Both the position numbers and the translations under genes were made by a program. The notes below the pieces were generated by a model. The model saw only the letters and a program-made list of their open reading frames with translations. It was not told the DNA's origin and ran no database searches. A DNA stretch of 8,585 nucleotides from NCBI GenBank assembly GCA_016522385.1, contig JAEKFU010000561.1, positions 1 through 8,585 on the forward strand, in the 5' to 3' direction. Origin of the DNA: Pseudomonadota bacterium (GTDB lineage Bacteria > Pseudomonadota > Alphaproteobacteria > Rhizobiales > Aestuariivirgaceae). The number at the start of each line of letters is the position of its first letter. Positions within the stretch are counted from its first letter, which is position 1. Below are positions 1 to 6,431 of this stretch, in pieces.

Positions 1-492
1 CTGCTCGATGCGCTTATGTCATTTGACTTCGGCCAGCTGGTGATCGACAACGAAATTGCCCAAATGATCAAGCGGGTGCGATCAGGATTTGATTTCGGCA
101 CAGAGACGATGTCTCTGGGCGAAATCAAGGCGACCGGGCCAGCTGGCATGTTTGCAGCAAATCCGACGACGCTGCAGCGCATGAACACCGCCACTTTTAT
201 GCCCGAGGTTGCCGACCGCAAATTGCGTGAACAGTGGGAACAGGAAGGTGCCTCAAGCGCTCATCAGCGTGCGATGAACCGGGCCTTTGATATCCTGTCA
301 AAACCAAATCGCTGGGCACTCGATGCTGGGACCGATCGTAGAATCCGGGTCGCGTTTGATGGACTTGTGGCCGGTGATGCGGCATTGCCGACAGGGTGGC
401 AGCGCTATAAAATTGGCTCAACAAAAGCGCCGCGTGCGCGCCGGGACAACCGCCGCCGGCGGGCTGCCCGTAACGGGCAAATCAATAGGTAG
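1..492 (+). CDS. MttB-family (trimethylamine/betaine) methyltransferase, C-terminal part, cut by left window edge
   Basis: The frame is open from base 1, so the ATG at 16 is internal and only the last 163 residues are visible; full-length relatives are about 500 residues. I assign it by similarity to the second MttB-family protein at 7472-8585. Both share an IDNE motif, a following R.L.G or R.R.G turn, a GP.G.F or GDG.F segment, TL..M, P.(V/I).DR and W...GA, in the same order. The family transfers a methyl group from a quaternary or tertiary amine to a corrinoid protein in the cytoplasm. The substrate is unknown. The last 28 residues (bases 406-489) form an arginine/lysine-rich tail beyond the family core, which is unusual. 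The stop is 10 nt before the next gene, so the two are probably co-transcribed. The pyrrolysine position of archaeal MttB lies outside the visible part. Confidence 0.85.
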   Translation: MLDALMSFDFGQLVIDNEIAQMIKRVRSGFDFGTETMSLGEIKATGPAGMFAANPTTLQRMNTATFMPEVADRKLREQWEQEGASSAHQRAMNRAFDILSKPNRWALDAGTDRRIRVAFDGLVAGDAALPTGWQRYKIGSTKAPRARRDNRRRRAARNGQINR

Positions 493-494
493 GA
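487..494 (+). promoter_or_regulatory. Ribosome binding site for the TTG start at 503
   Basis: The bases AGGTAGGA, with core AGGA at 491-494, lie 8 nt before TTG 503. The site overlaps the stop codon of the upstream methyltransferase gene, which fits translational coupling. It supports TTG 503 over the long in-frame extension back to 287, which runs inside the upstream gene, and over ATG 581, which would remove conserved N-terminal residues. Confidence 0.6.
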
Positions 495-502
495 ATCCTT
501 CA

Positions 503-1696
503 TTGACAAACGATTTTCGCGGCAGTTTCACACAGCAGGAGCCTATTCCCGAAGAAGCGATCGAACGGGCGGTGGCGGTAATGCGTTCCGGCCGGCTGCA
601 CCGCTACAATATCGTCAACGGCGAGGCGTCGGAGACTGCCTTGCTGGAGGCCGAATACGCCCAGTATATGGGCGCGAAGTATTGTCTAGCCTGCGCTTCC
701 GGCGGTTATGCCATGCATGTGGCATTAAAGAGCGCCGGGCTGAAGCCGGGTGAGCCCGTCTTGACCAACGCATTCACGCTGTCGCCGGTGCCTGGGGCAA
801 TTGACAATGCCGGTGGCAACCCGGTGCTGGTTGAAGTTACCGAAGAGCTGGTGATCGATATTGACGACCTCGAGCGCAAGATTGCCGAGTACGGCTCGAC
901 GATGCTGCTGCTGTCACATATGCGCGGGCATGTGGTGGACATGGATGCGCTGTCGCTCGTCCTCGACCGGCATGGCGTGCGGTTGATCGAGGATTGCGCA
1001 CACACGATGGGGGCGTCGTGGAACGGCCGGAAAAGTGGGAGTTTTGGGCTGGCAGCCTGCTTTTCCATGCAGACGTACAAGCATATCAATTCAGGTGAGG
1101 GCGGTTTCATCACCAGTGACGATGCCGAGCTGATGGCGCGGGCAATCATACATTCGGGTTCGTATATGCTTTATGAACGTCATGGCGCGGCACCTGAGCC
1201 TGAATTGCTGAAGACGATCCGGTTCGAAACACCGAATTATTCCGGACGGATGGACAACCTGCGCGCAGCCATCTTGCGTCCGCAACTTGCGCTGCTCGAC
1301 GAGCAGTGTGAGCGCTGGAACGCGCGTTATCGCGCCGTTGAAGATGCCCTGCGTGGAACGAATGGGTTAACCGTGCCGACGCGCCCGGCAAAGGAAAGAT
1401 TTGTCGGTAGCTCGATCCAGTTTCTGGTAGAGGGACTTGATTTACCGGACATTCCGAATTTCATTGCACGCTGCGCTGACAGAGGTGTGGAGATCAAATG
1501 GTTCGGGGCTGCCGAACCGGTGGGCTACACGAGCCGACACGACAGCTGGCACTATCTTGAGCCGCAGTCGCTGCCACGGACCGACCGAATTCTTGCCAAG
1601 CTTTGCGACATGCGGATACCACTCACCTTCAGTCTTGAGGACTGCCGACAGGTCGGGACGATCATCCGGGACGTGTTCGAAAAATTCGACGGTTAA
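503..1696 (+). CDS. DegT/DnrJ/EryC1/StrS family PLP-dependent aminotransferase
   Basis: A 397-residue protein, normal for the family, which is cytoplasmic and PLP-dependent and best known for making amino sugars with glutamate or glutamine as amino donor. Visible landmarks, numbered from TTG 503, are: the N-terminal IPEEAIERAV helix and SGRL segment (15-32); the CASGG cofactor-phosphate region (64-68); IEDCAHTMGA with the cofactor-contacting aspartate D164; and SMQTYKHINSGEGG, where K193 is the expected Schiff-base lysine. NYSGRMDNLRAAI (245-257) is also typical. All key catalytic residues appear present. No sugar-nucleotide genes are nearby; the partners are a methylated-amine methyltransferase just upstream and a betaine-type importer downstream, so a classical sugar role is doubtful. 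The true substrate is unknown. Starts at TTG behind a site overlapping the upstream stop codon. No terminator follows it, so some transcription may read into the importer genes. Confidence 0.9.
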   Translation: MTNDFRGSFTQQEPIPEEAIERAVAVMRSGRLHRYNIVNGEASETALLEAEYAQYMGAKYCLACASGGYAMHVALKSAGLKPGEPVLTNAFTLSPVPGAIDNAGGNPVLVEVTEELVIDIDDLERKIAEYGSTMLLLSHMRGHVVDMDALSLVLDRHGVRLIEDCAHTMGASWNGRKSGSFGLAACFSMQTYKHINSGEGGFITSDDAELMARAIIHSGSYMLYERHGAAPEPELLKTIRFETPNYSGRMDNLRAAILRPQLALLDEQCERWNARYRAVEDALRGTNGLTVPTRPAKERFVGSSIQFLVEGLDLPDIPNFIARCADRGVEIKWFGAAEPVGYTSRHDSWHYLEPQSLPRTDRILAKLCDMRIPLTFSLEDCRQVGTIIRDVFEKFDG

Positions 1697-1736
1697 CTTA
1701 AATTTTAGAGAATCTGCACCGGTTGGTTGCAAAGAA

Positions 1737-1766
1737 TTGGCACTAGCGCATTTAGCTGTCTATGAT
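1737..1766 (+). promoter_or_regulatory. Sigma70-type promoter for the importer operon
   Basis: TTGGCA at 1737-1742 (5 of 6 to consensus) and TATGAT at 1761-1766 (5 of 6) are separated by 18 nt. Transcription would begin near 1773, giving a leader of about 90 nt before the binding-protein gene. The location in the only sizeable gap upstream of the importer supports it. It is a sequence match only. Confidence 0.55.
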
Positions 1767-1822
1767 GAAGCCTGCTGTGAGGGCTTGGCTAGGCTGATCC
1801 ATGATGGATTGCCTGGGCCAAT

Positions 1823-1837
1823 GCTGTGTTGCACAGC
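1823..1837 (+). promoter_or_regulatory. Small perfect hairpin in the leader of the binding-protein gene
   Basis: GCTGTG at 1823-1828 and CACAGC at 1832-1837 form a perfect 6-bp stem with a TTG loop, 9 nt before the Shine-Dalgarno sequence. It could be an RNA hairpin affecting translation or an operator half-site pair. A second, weaker stem (AAGCC 1768-1772 with GGCTT 1782-1786) lies further up the leader. Function is unknown. Confidence 0.35.
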
Positions 1838-1863
1838 GTGACGATCAAGGGAGGAGTTACTCT

Positions 1864-2820
1864 ATGAAACGTTTGATGTCATTTGCGATGGCAGGCGCCG
1901 TTGCGGCCACCATGGCAGTGTCGACGGCGCAAGCTGCCGATGTGGTCATCGGTGTGCCGAACTGGCCGTCCGTGCGTGTTACCGCGCATGTGATCAAGAC
2001 CGTTATGGAAGACAATTTGGGTCTTACTGTGGAACTGCAGAACGGCACCAACCCGGTGGTTTTTGAAGCCATGGATTCAGGCGCCATGCATGTTCATCCG
2101 GAAGTCTGGCTGCCGAACCAGGCCAATCTGAACAAGAAATACGTTGAAGACAAAAAGACCGTCAAGGTCAACCCGAACGGCATTGCCGCGTTCCAGGGCA
2201 TGTGCGTTACTAAGCACACGGCCGAGTCGACCGGCATCAAGCAGCTGTCGGAACTGACCAATCCTGATATGGCCTCGAAGTTCGACACCGATGGTGACGG
2301 CAAGGGCGAAATCTGGATCGGTGCTGCAGGCTGGGCCTCGACAAATGTCGAAAAGATCCGTGCTAAGTCGTATGGTTATTCCGAGACTATGCAACTGAAG
2401 GAAATGGACGAGACACTGGCACTGGCCGAGGTTGACAATGCGGTCGCGCAGAAAAAGCCGATTGTGTTCTTCTGTTACACACCGCATCACATGTTTGCAC
2501 TGCACGAGCTGGTTATTCTCGAAGAGCCGAAATACGATAAGGCCAAGTGGAACGTGATCCAGCCGACCGACGATCCGGAATGGCTGGAGAAGTCCAGCGC
2601 CGGCGTTGCCTGGGATCTGGCTTATCTGCACATTCACTATGCTGCGGCTCTTGAGAGTTCCCAACCGGCGGCCGCTCAACTGCTGTCCAAGGTAAAGCTG
2701 GACACCGACACGGTTTCCAAAATGACCTTTGCCCTGGTGGTGGAAAAGCAGGATCCTGCGGATTTCGCCAAGAAATGGGTTGCCGACAATGCAGCCACTG
2801 TAGACGGCTGGCTGAAGTAG
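1864..2820 (+). CDS. Periplasmic substrate-binding protein of a glycine betaine/proline/TMAO-type ABC importer (ProX/OpuAC family, possibly TmoX-like)
   Basis: A 318-residue exported protein that captures a methylated amine in the periplasm for the adjacent ATPase and permease. Residues 1-24 are a classical signal peptide (MKRL, hydrophobic core, cleavage after AQA). The OpuAC-type fold is indicated by VPNWPSV near the mature N-terminus, HPEVWLPN (78-85) and AAGWAST (154-160). W34, W82 and W157 are candidates for the aromatic cage that holds trimethylammonium groups in this family. Residues 141-149 (DTDGDGKGE) look like an EF-hand or dockerin calcium loop, a feature I recall from the TMAO-binding protein TmoX of Ruegeria pomeroyi. 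The only two cysteines of the mature protein, C114 and C204, could form a disulfide. ATG 1864 is chosen because AAGGGAGGAG (1847-1856) lies 7 nt upstream and the signal peptide begins there; an in-frame ATG at 1801 lacks both. Ligand identity (glycine betaine, proline betaine or TMAO) is unresolved. Confidence 0.92.
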   Translation: MKRLMSFAMAGAVAATMAVSTAQAADVVIGVPNWPSVRVTAHVIKTVMEDNLGLTVELQNGTNPVVFEAMDSGAMHVHPEVWLPNQANLNKKYVEDKKTVKVNPNGIAAFQGMCVTKHTAESTGIKQLSELTNPDMASKFDTDGDGKGEIWIGAAGWASTNVEKIRAKSYGYSETMQLKEMDETLALAEVDNAVAQKKPIVFFCYTPHHMFALHELVILEEPKYDKAKWNVIQPTDDPEWLEKSSAGVAWDLAYLHIHYAAALESSQPAAAQLLSKVKLDTDTVSKMTFALVVEKQDPADFAKKWVADNAATVDGWLK

Positions 2821-2834
2821 GCCGACGGAAATGT

Positions 2835-2869
2835 TTCGGCGGTGCGGTTCTGCTGCCGCGCCGCCCGAA
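2835..2869 (+). promoter_or_regulatory. Strong intercistronic hairpin between binding-protein and ATPase genes
   Basis: Bases 2835-2847 pair with 2856-2869 to give a GC-rich 13-bp stem with one G-U pair, one bulged C (2866) and an 8-nt loop. It begins 15 nt after the binding-protein stop codon and has no following T-run. Such hairpins often protect the 3' end of binding-protein mRNA or partly block transcription, so that the binding protein outnumbers its ATPase and permease. That role is inferred. Confidence 0.6.
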
Positions 2870-2930
2870 CCCTGTTGAGCGGGGTCACTGAGCCTTAGCC
2901 ACCTGACGCGAAGGCGGGCGGTTCAAATCA

Positions 2931-2940
2931 AGGGGAGGGG
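2931..2940 (+). promoter_or_regulatory. Ribosome binding site for the GTG start at 2945
   Basis: AGGGGAGGGG contains the core GGAGG at 2934-2938, 6 nt before GTG 2945. It fixes the non-ATG start of the ATPase gene, which then begins with the usual ProV N-terminal sequence. Confidence 0.75.
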
Positions 2941-2944
2941 TCTT

Positions 2945-3994
2945 GTGTCTGAGGACGTAATCGTACTTGACGGTGTGTGGAAGATCTTTGGCGACCGCGC
3001 CAACGAAGCGATGGCGGCGGTGCAGGAACGCGGGCTAACCAAACCGGAGGTGCTCAATGAATTTGGTTGTGTGGTCGGTATCGCCGATTGCACCTTTGAG
3101 GTAAAACGCGGCGAGATATTCTGTGTGATGGGCCTGTCAGGCTCCGGCAAGTCGACGATGGTGCGCCATCTCAATCGGCTGATCGAACCGACTGCGGGCA
3201 AAATCTCCATGCTTGGCAAGGACATGTTGGCGCTTGGCGGTGAGGAGCTGCGCGAGATGCGGGCGATGCATATCGGCATGGTGTTCCAGCATATGGCGCT
3301 GTTGCCGCACCGAACAGTGCGCGACAATGTCGGATTTCCATTGCAAGTGCGCGGTGAACCGAAGTCGAAACGTTGGGATGTCTCGCAGCGCTGTTTGAGC
3401 ATGGTCAACCTTGACGGTTATGAAGACCGGTTCCCGCGCGAATTGTCCGGCGGCATGCAGCAGCGTGTCGGCCTGGCCCGGGCGTTGGCGTCCGATCCGG
3501 AAGTGCTGCTGATGGACGAGCCTTTCTCAGCGCTTGATCCGCTGATCCGGCGGCAGTTGCAAGATCAGTTCATGGGACTTTCAGCCGAGTTGAATAAGAC
3601 CACGGTCTTCATCACCCACGATCTCGATGAAGCAATCCGCATCGGCAATCGCATTGCCATTATGAAAGACGGCGTGATTGTCCAGATCGGTACGCCAGAG
3701 GATATCGTCACCAAGCCGGCCGATGACTATGTAGAGGACTTCGTGGAAGGTATCTCCAAGCTGAAGCTGGTGTTTGCTCATTCCATCATGGAGGACATCT
3801 CGAGTTACAAACCAGCGCGCGGCGAAGATCTCGCTAAGTCACCGAGAACATCGCACGATACCGATCTCGATCATCTCATTGATATTGCAACGACAACCAA
3901 GCAGCCGATCGTTATCCAGAATGACAAGGGCAAGGATGTCGGCGTGGTGAACAAATCAACCCTGCTCAAAGGCATCCAGGGAGGCAAGGCATGA
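2945..3994 (+). CDS. ATP-binding subunit of betaine/proline/TMAO-type ABC importer (ProV/OpuAA family)
   Basis: A 349-residue cytoplasmic ATPase that powers import through the adjacent permease. All nucleotide-binding motifs are intact: Walker A GLSGSGKST (63-71), Q-loop Q115 in FQHMALLPH, signature LSGGMQQR (167-174), Walker B VLLMDE (187-192) and H-loop H225 in THD. The insert between the first strand and Walker A (about 17-45, with AVQERGLTKPEVL) is characteristic of the ProV/OpuAA branch and absent from most importer ATPases. After residue 285 the C-terminus resembles a single degenerate CBS half (PIVIQNDKGKDVGVVNK) rather than the full tandem CBS pair that senses ionic strength in some osmoregulated relatives. 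This may mean a nutrient-uptake rather than an osmotically gated role, which is inference. GTG start; its stop overlaps the permease start as ATGA (3991-3994), implying translational coupling. TmoV is the corresponding name if the system imports TMAO. Confidence 0.95.
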   Translation: MSEDVIVLDGVWKIFGDRANEAMAAVQERGLTKPEVLNEFGCVVGIADCTFEVKRGEIFCVMGLSGSGKSTMVRHLNRLIEPTAGKISMLGKDMLALGGEELREMRAMHIGMVFQHMALLPHRTVRDNVGFPLQVRGEPKSKRWDVSQRCLSMVNLDGYEDRFPRELSGGMQQRVGLARALASDPEVLLMDEPFSALDPLIRRQLQDQFMGLSAELNKTTVFITHDLDEAIRIGNRIAIMKDGVIVQIGTPEDIVTKPADDYVEDFVEGISKLKLVFAHSIMEDISSYKPARGEDLAKSPRTSHDTDLDHLIDIATTTKQPIVIQNDKGKDVGVVNKSTLLKGIQGGKA

Positions 3995-5520
3995 CAGACA
4001 CCGGCCTGGAACTCGGACCGAAATCGCTTGACGCATCGATCGGCGAATTCGTCAAGGAAAACGAAGAATACTATGCTGCGGAATTTGCCCGCATCCAGGG
4101 CAAGACCGGCTTTGCCGGTTCCTGGAACACGATGGCAGCCATATTTGGTCCTCTGTGGGGTGCCTGGCGCGGCTTGTGGGGGTTCTTCTGGACCTTTCTT
4201 GTCATCGAGTTGTTTGCTCTGGTTCAGGTCGGACGCGGATTGTGGGGCGACTTGGGGGCTGCACAGATGGCCCGCTGGGAGCGGCTTGAGGGCCTGGTCA
4301 GCAAACGCCAAGAGCAGGCCAAGGAGCTCCTGCAGAAAGGCGACCAGGAAGGCGCCAATTCGGCCCTGACGGTTGCGGGAAATCTCAGGAAGGCGGCGGA
4401 TAAGGCGCAGGAAGCCGCCGAGGCGGCTGCCGCTGAAGCGTGGACAATTCTTATTGTCGGTCTCGTCTTGGTCGCGGTGGTCAAGGTCATCGAAGGCTTC
4501 TATGCCAATATAGCCTACGAGAAGCAGTATCTGCGCTGGCGTGCAAGGCCCACTGTGCAGGAGGGCACCAACTGGGCCAGCGCAGCTTTTGGCGCTTTCC
4601 TGTTGCTCGGAATCTGGCCACTGACGCTGTACCGGTTCACCGTCTCCAAGCCCGACATTCGCCTGACCGAGTTTCCCTTCCAGAAGCAGTGGTTCACACC
4701 GACTGCGAACTGGATGGAAGGCGGGTTCGACTGGCTTGCCGTGAACTTTGGGGATGTTTTCAAGGGTGTCACACGTGGCATCAAGGCGGTTCTAGACGGG
4801 CTAGAAATCATTCTCGTGTCGACCCCCTGGCCAGTGGTGATGCTGGTGATTATCGTCATGGCCTGGCGGCTGGCCGGGCCGCGGGTGGCGGTGTTTTCTG
4901 CGGCATCGCTTGCCTATCTCGGCATGATGGGTTTGTGGGAGGTCTCGATGATCACCGTTGCGCTGCTCGGCGCGGCGGCCTTCCTGTGCCTGTTGTTCGG
5001 CATTCCGTTGGGTATTTGGTTTGGTAAGAAGCCGCGCGCCTATGCGATTGCGCTGCCGGTCCTGGATTTCATGCAGACCATGCCGGCTTTCGTGTACCTG
5101 ATCCCGATTATCGCGTTTTTTGGTACCGGCAAGCCGCCGGGGGTGTTGGCGACAATCATCTTTGCCATGCCGCCGGTGATCCGCCTGACTGCACTTGGCA
5201 TGCGCCAGGTTCCGGAGGGAACCAAGGAGGCAGCGGTGGCGTTCGGCTGTACCAAGTGGCAGTTGTTGACCAATGTCGAGATACCGCTGGCGATGCCGTC
5301 GATCATGACCGGCATCAACCAGACGATTCTGATGTGCCTGTCGATGGTCGTGATTGCGTCGCTGATCGGTGCCGGTGGACTTGGTGCCAATATCCTTGAG
5401 GCGCTGCAATACGCTGCGAAGGGTCAAGGAATGCTGGCGGGTCTCGCGATCCTTTTCTGCGCCATGGTAATCGACCGGGTCATCCAAGGCATGTACCGGC
5501 GCAAGATGGGTGAAGTCTAA
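3991..5520 (+). CDS. Permease subunit of betaine/proline/TMAO-type ABC importer (ProW/OpuAB family) with unusual N-terminal extension
   Basis: A 509-residue inner-membrane permease. The C-terminal part (about 275-509) is a standard BPD-type transport domain with several hydrophobic spans. It contains PVLDFMQTMPAFVYLIP (356-372) and the EAA loop EAAVAFGCTKWQLLTNVEIP (413-432), which docks on the ATPase. The first 270 or so residues are extra. Residues 27-87 (YYAAEFARI, then IFGPLWGAWRGLW and a hydrophobic span) and 163-185 (KVIEGFYANIAYEKQY) resemble the two ends of a DUF2628-type membrane domain. Between them, about 93-150, lies a charged, alanine-rich, probably coiled-coil segment. Another membrane span is predicted at 198-214. 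ProW itself also has an N-terminal extension, but a different one. The start is ATG 3991, overlapping the ATPase stop. The 3' end overlaps the opposing gene by 4 bp. TmoW-like identity is plausible but not proven. Confidence 0.95.
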   Translation: MTDTGLELGPKSLDASIGEFVKENEEYYAAEFARIQGKTGFAGSWNTMAAIFGPLWGAWRGLWGFFWTFLVIELFALVQVGRGLWGDLGAAQMARWERLEGLVSKRQEQAKELLQKGDQEGANSALTVAGNLRKAADKAQEAAEAAAAEAWTILIVGLVLVAVVKVIEGFYANIAYEKQYLRWRARPTVQEGTNWASAAFGAFLLLGIWPLTLYRFTVSKPDIRLTEFPFQKQWFTPTANWMEGGFDWLAVNFGDVFKGVTRGIKAVLDGLEIILVSTPWPVVMLVIIVMAWRLAGPRVAVFSAASLAYLGMMGLWEVSMITVALLGAAAFLCLLFGIPLGIWFGKKPRAYAIALPVLDFMQTMPAFVYLIPIIAFFGTGKPPGVLATIIFAMPPVIRLTALGMRQVPEGTKEAAVAFGCTKWQLLTNVEIPLAMPSIMTGINQTILMCLSMVVIASLIGAGGLGANILEALQYAAKGQGMLAGLAILFCAMVIDRVIQGMYRRKMGEV

Positions 5521-6305
5521 CGCTTATCCGCGGGATGGGGAAAGGTGGCCGTCACTTTTTCCCCCCGCAACGGGCGTGCTGCAACGGGTTCGGAGGTGAT
5601 TTCCCGGATCAACTTGATTTTGATGGCTTCAGCAAAATCCTTGTAGTTGTCCACAGCCATCACGAATGCATCCTCGCCACCGATGACGTTTGCCCAAAAG
5701 TATTTTTCCAACTCATCATCATCGTCCAGCACCACAAGGCCGTTGATTGTAATGCCGCTGGCGATGATCGCCTCGCGCTTGTGCCTAGGGTGTGCACCTT
5801 CGTTGGAGTGCTCGTCAGACGATATGTCGATCACACGCCGGGCGCCGCGATAGTCGTTGTCATCGAGCAGTTCCGCAGCATGTTCCATCGCTGCACCAGT
5901 GGCGGTAGAAAACCCGATGAAGCGGCGGGCTTGCTTCTCAATGGCGTCAGCGAATGCTTCGGCGTCGGCGTGTGTGCGAATATGGGTCCAGGGGACCGTA
6001 TCAATTTGCTGGAAGCTGGCGCTCCACTGCACAAACGTCACGGCGACGCCATTGCCACCCAGATTGACGATTGCATCAATGACACCTGGATCGCGGAATG
6101 CGTTGGCATAACCCTTAACCTGGAGGTCGAACTCGCCACCTTTGATGCTGGAGGACGAGTCCGCCGAGAGCACAAGCTCCAGCTCGACAGTCAGGTCTTC
6201 GGCTTCGGCAGATGAGGAGGCGGATCCGATCAGGGAGATCAGAGCTGTCAGCAGGATCGCCGGTATATTCGCCGTGAAAAAGTTCATACGATTGAGTGCC
6301 TGCAT
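5517..6305 (-). CDS. Secreted DUF1194 family protein (von Willebrand factor A-like)
   Basis: A 262-residue protein with an N-terminal signal sequence: hydrophobic stretch at about 13-30 followed by a small-residue cleavage region near SSAEAED. The body matches the DUF1194 pattern, a vWA-like fold. It has LVLSADSSSSI with a D-x-S-x-S metal-site triad (D49, S51, S53), the EFDLQVKGYANAF helix, GVAVTFVQWSA (86-96) and STATGAAM (133-140), which supplies the metal-site threonine. VIDISSDEHSN (158-168) has D164 where most relatives I recall have a GDG. Function of the family is not known; vWA domains usually bind protein partners through a divalent metal. ATG 6305 has no strong Shine-Dalgarno; ATG 6287, six residues in, also leaves a usable signal peptide. 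It is convergent with the permease, with a 4-bp overlap, and divergent from the LysR gene. Whether it works with the importer is unknown. Confidence 0.87.
   Translation of the reverse strand: MQALNRMNFFTANIPAILLTALISLIGSASSSAEAEDLTVELELVLSADSSSSIKGGEFDLQVKGYANAFRDPGVIDAIVNLGGNGVAVTFVQWSASFQQIDTVPWTHIRTHADAEAFADAIEKQARRFIGFSTATGAAMEHAAELLDDNDYRGARRVIDISSDEHSNEGAHPRHKREAIIASGITINGLVVLDDDDELEKYFWANVIGGEDAFVMAVDNYKDFAEAIKIKLIREITSEPVAARPLRGEKVTATFPHPADKR
5537..5563. terminator. Possible terminator hairpin at the permease / DUF1194 convergent junction
   Basis: GGGGAAAGGTG (5537-5547) pairs with CACTTTTTCCC (5553-5563), giving an 11-bp stem with two G-U pairs and a 5-nt loop, 17 nt past the permease stop. 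It lies inside the 3' end of the opposing DUF1194 gene. There is no T-run beyond the stem on the plus strand, so it may act as an mRNA 3'-end stabiliser or Rho-assisted end rather than a classic intrinsic terminator. Confidence 0.4.
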
Positions 6306-6421
6306 TGGCCACTATCACGTCCGGACTGGTCATCTGCAGGTGTAAAAAAAATGCCTTAATGTGAGTGGAACTCCATACAGACGCCAGATGCACCTTACGG
6401 TGGCAGTCAGGGCATTGCCAG

Positions 6422-6431
6422 CAAAGCTTTG
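6422..6431. promoter_or_regulatory. Perfect palindrome, candidate LysR-type operator
   Basis: CAAAGCTTTG is a perfect 10-bp palindrome directly before a likely -10 element. It sits inside a wider inverted pair, CATTGC 6413-6418 and GCAATG 6440-6445. Either could be a regulator-binding site; the centres do not coincide, so at most one is likely to be the true operator. Confidence 0.35.

Noticed and set aside
287..502. Upstream in-frame extension of the DegT gene back to ATG 287
   Set aside because: It overlaps the methyltransferase coding region in another frame, adds 72 residues absent from the family, and a good ribosome site points to TTG 503.
1801..1863. ATG 1801 as start of the binding protein
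   Set aside because: It would put 21 polar, cysteine-containing residues before the signal peptide and ignore the strong Shine-Dalgarno before ATG 1864.
2077..2679. Long minus-strand open frame (200 residues) opposite the binding-protein gene
   Set aside because: It lies entirely inside a clear gene, shows no recognisable domain and has no ribosome site; it is a codon-bias shadow.
4801..5487. Long minus-strand open frame (228 residues) opposite the permease gene
   Set aside because: Its composition is dominated by His, Arg and Gln, typical of the antisense of a membrane-protein gene, with no domain.
5535..6215. Plus-strand open frame (226 residues) opposite the DUF1194 gene
   Set aside because: The minus-strand protein has a signal peptide and DUF1194 motifs; the plus-strand frame has no recognisable features.
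6343..6351. A8 run as a T-tract of a minus-strand terminator
   Set aside because: It lies upstream of the minus-strand gene, and no good GC-rich stem precedes it on that strand.
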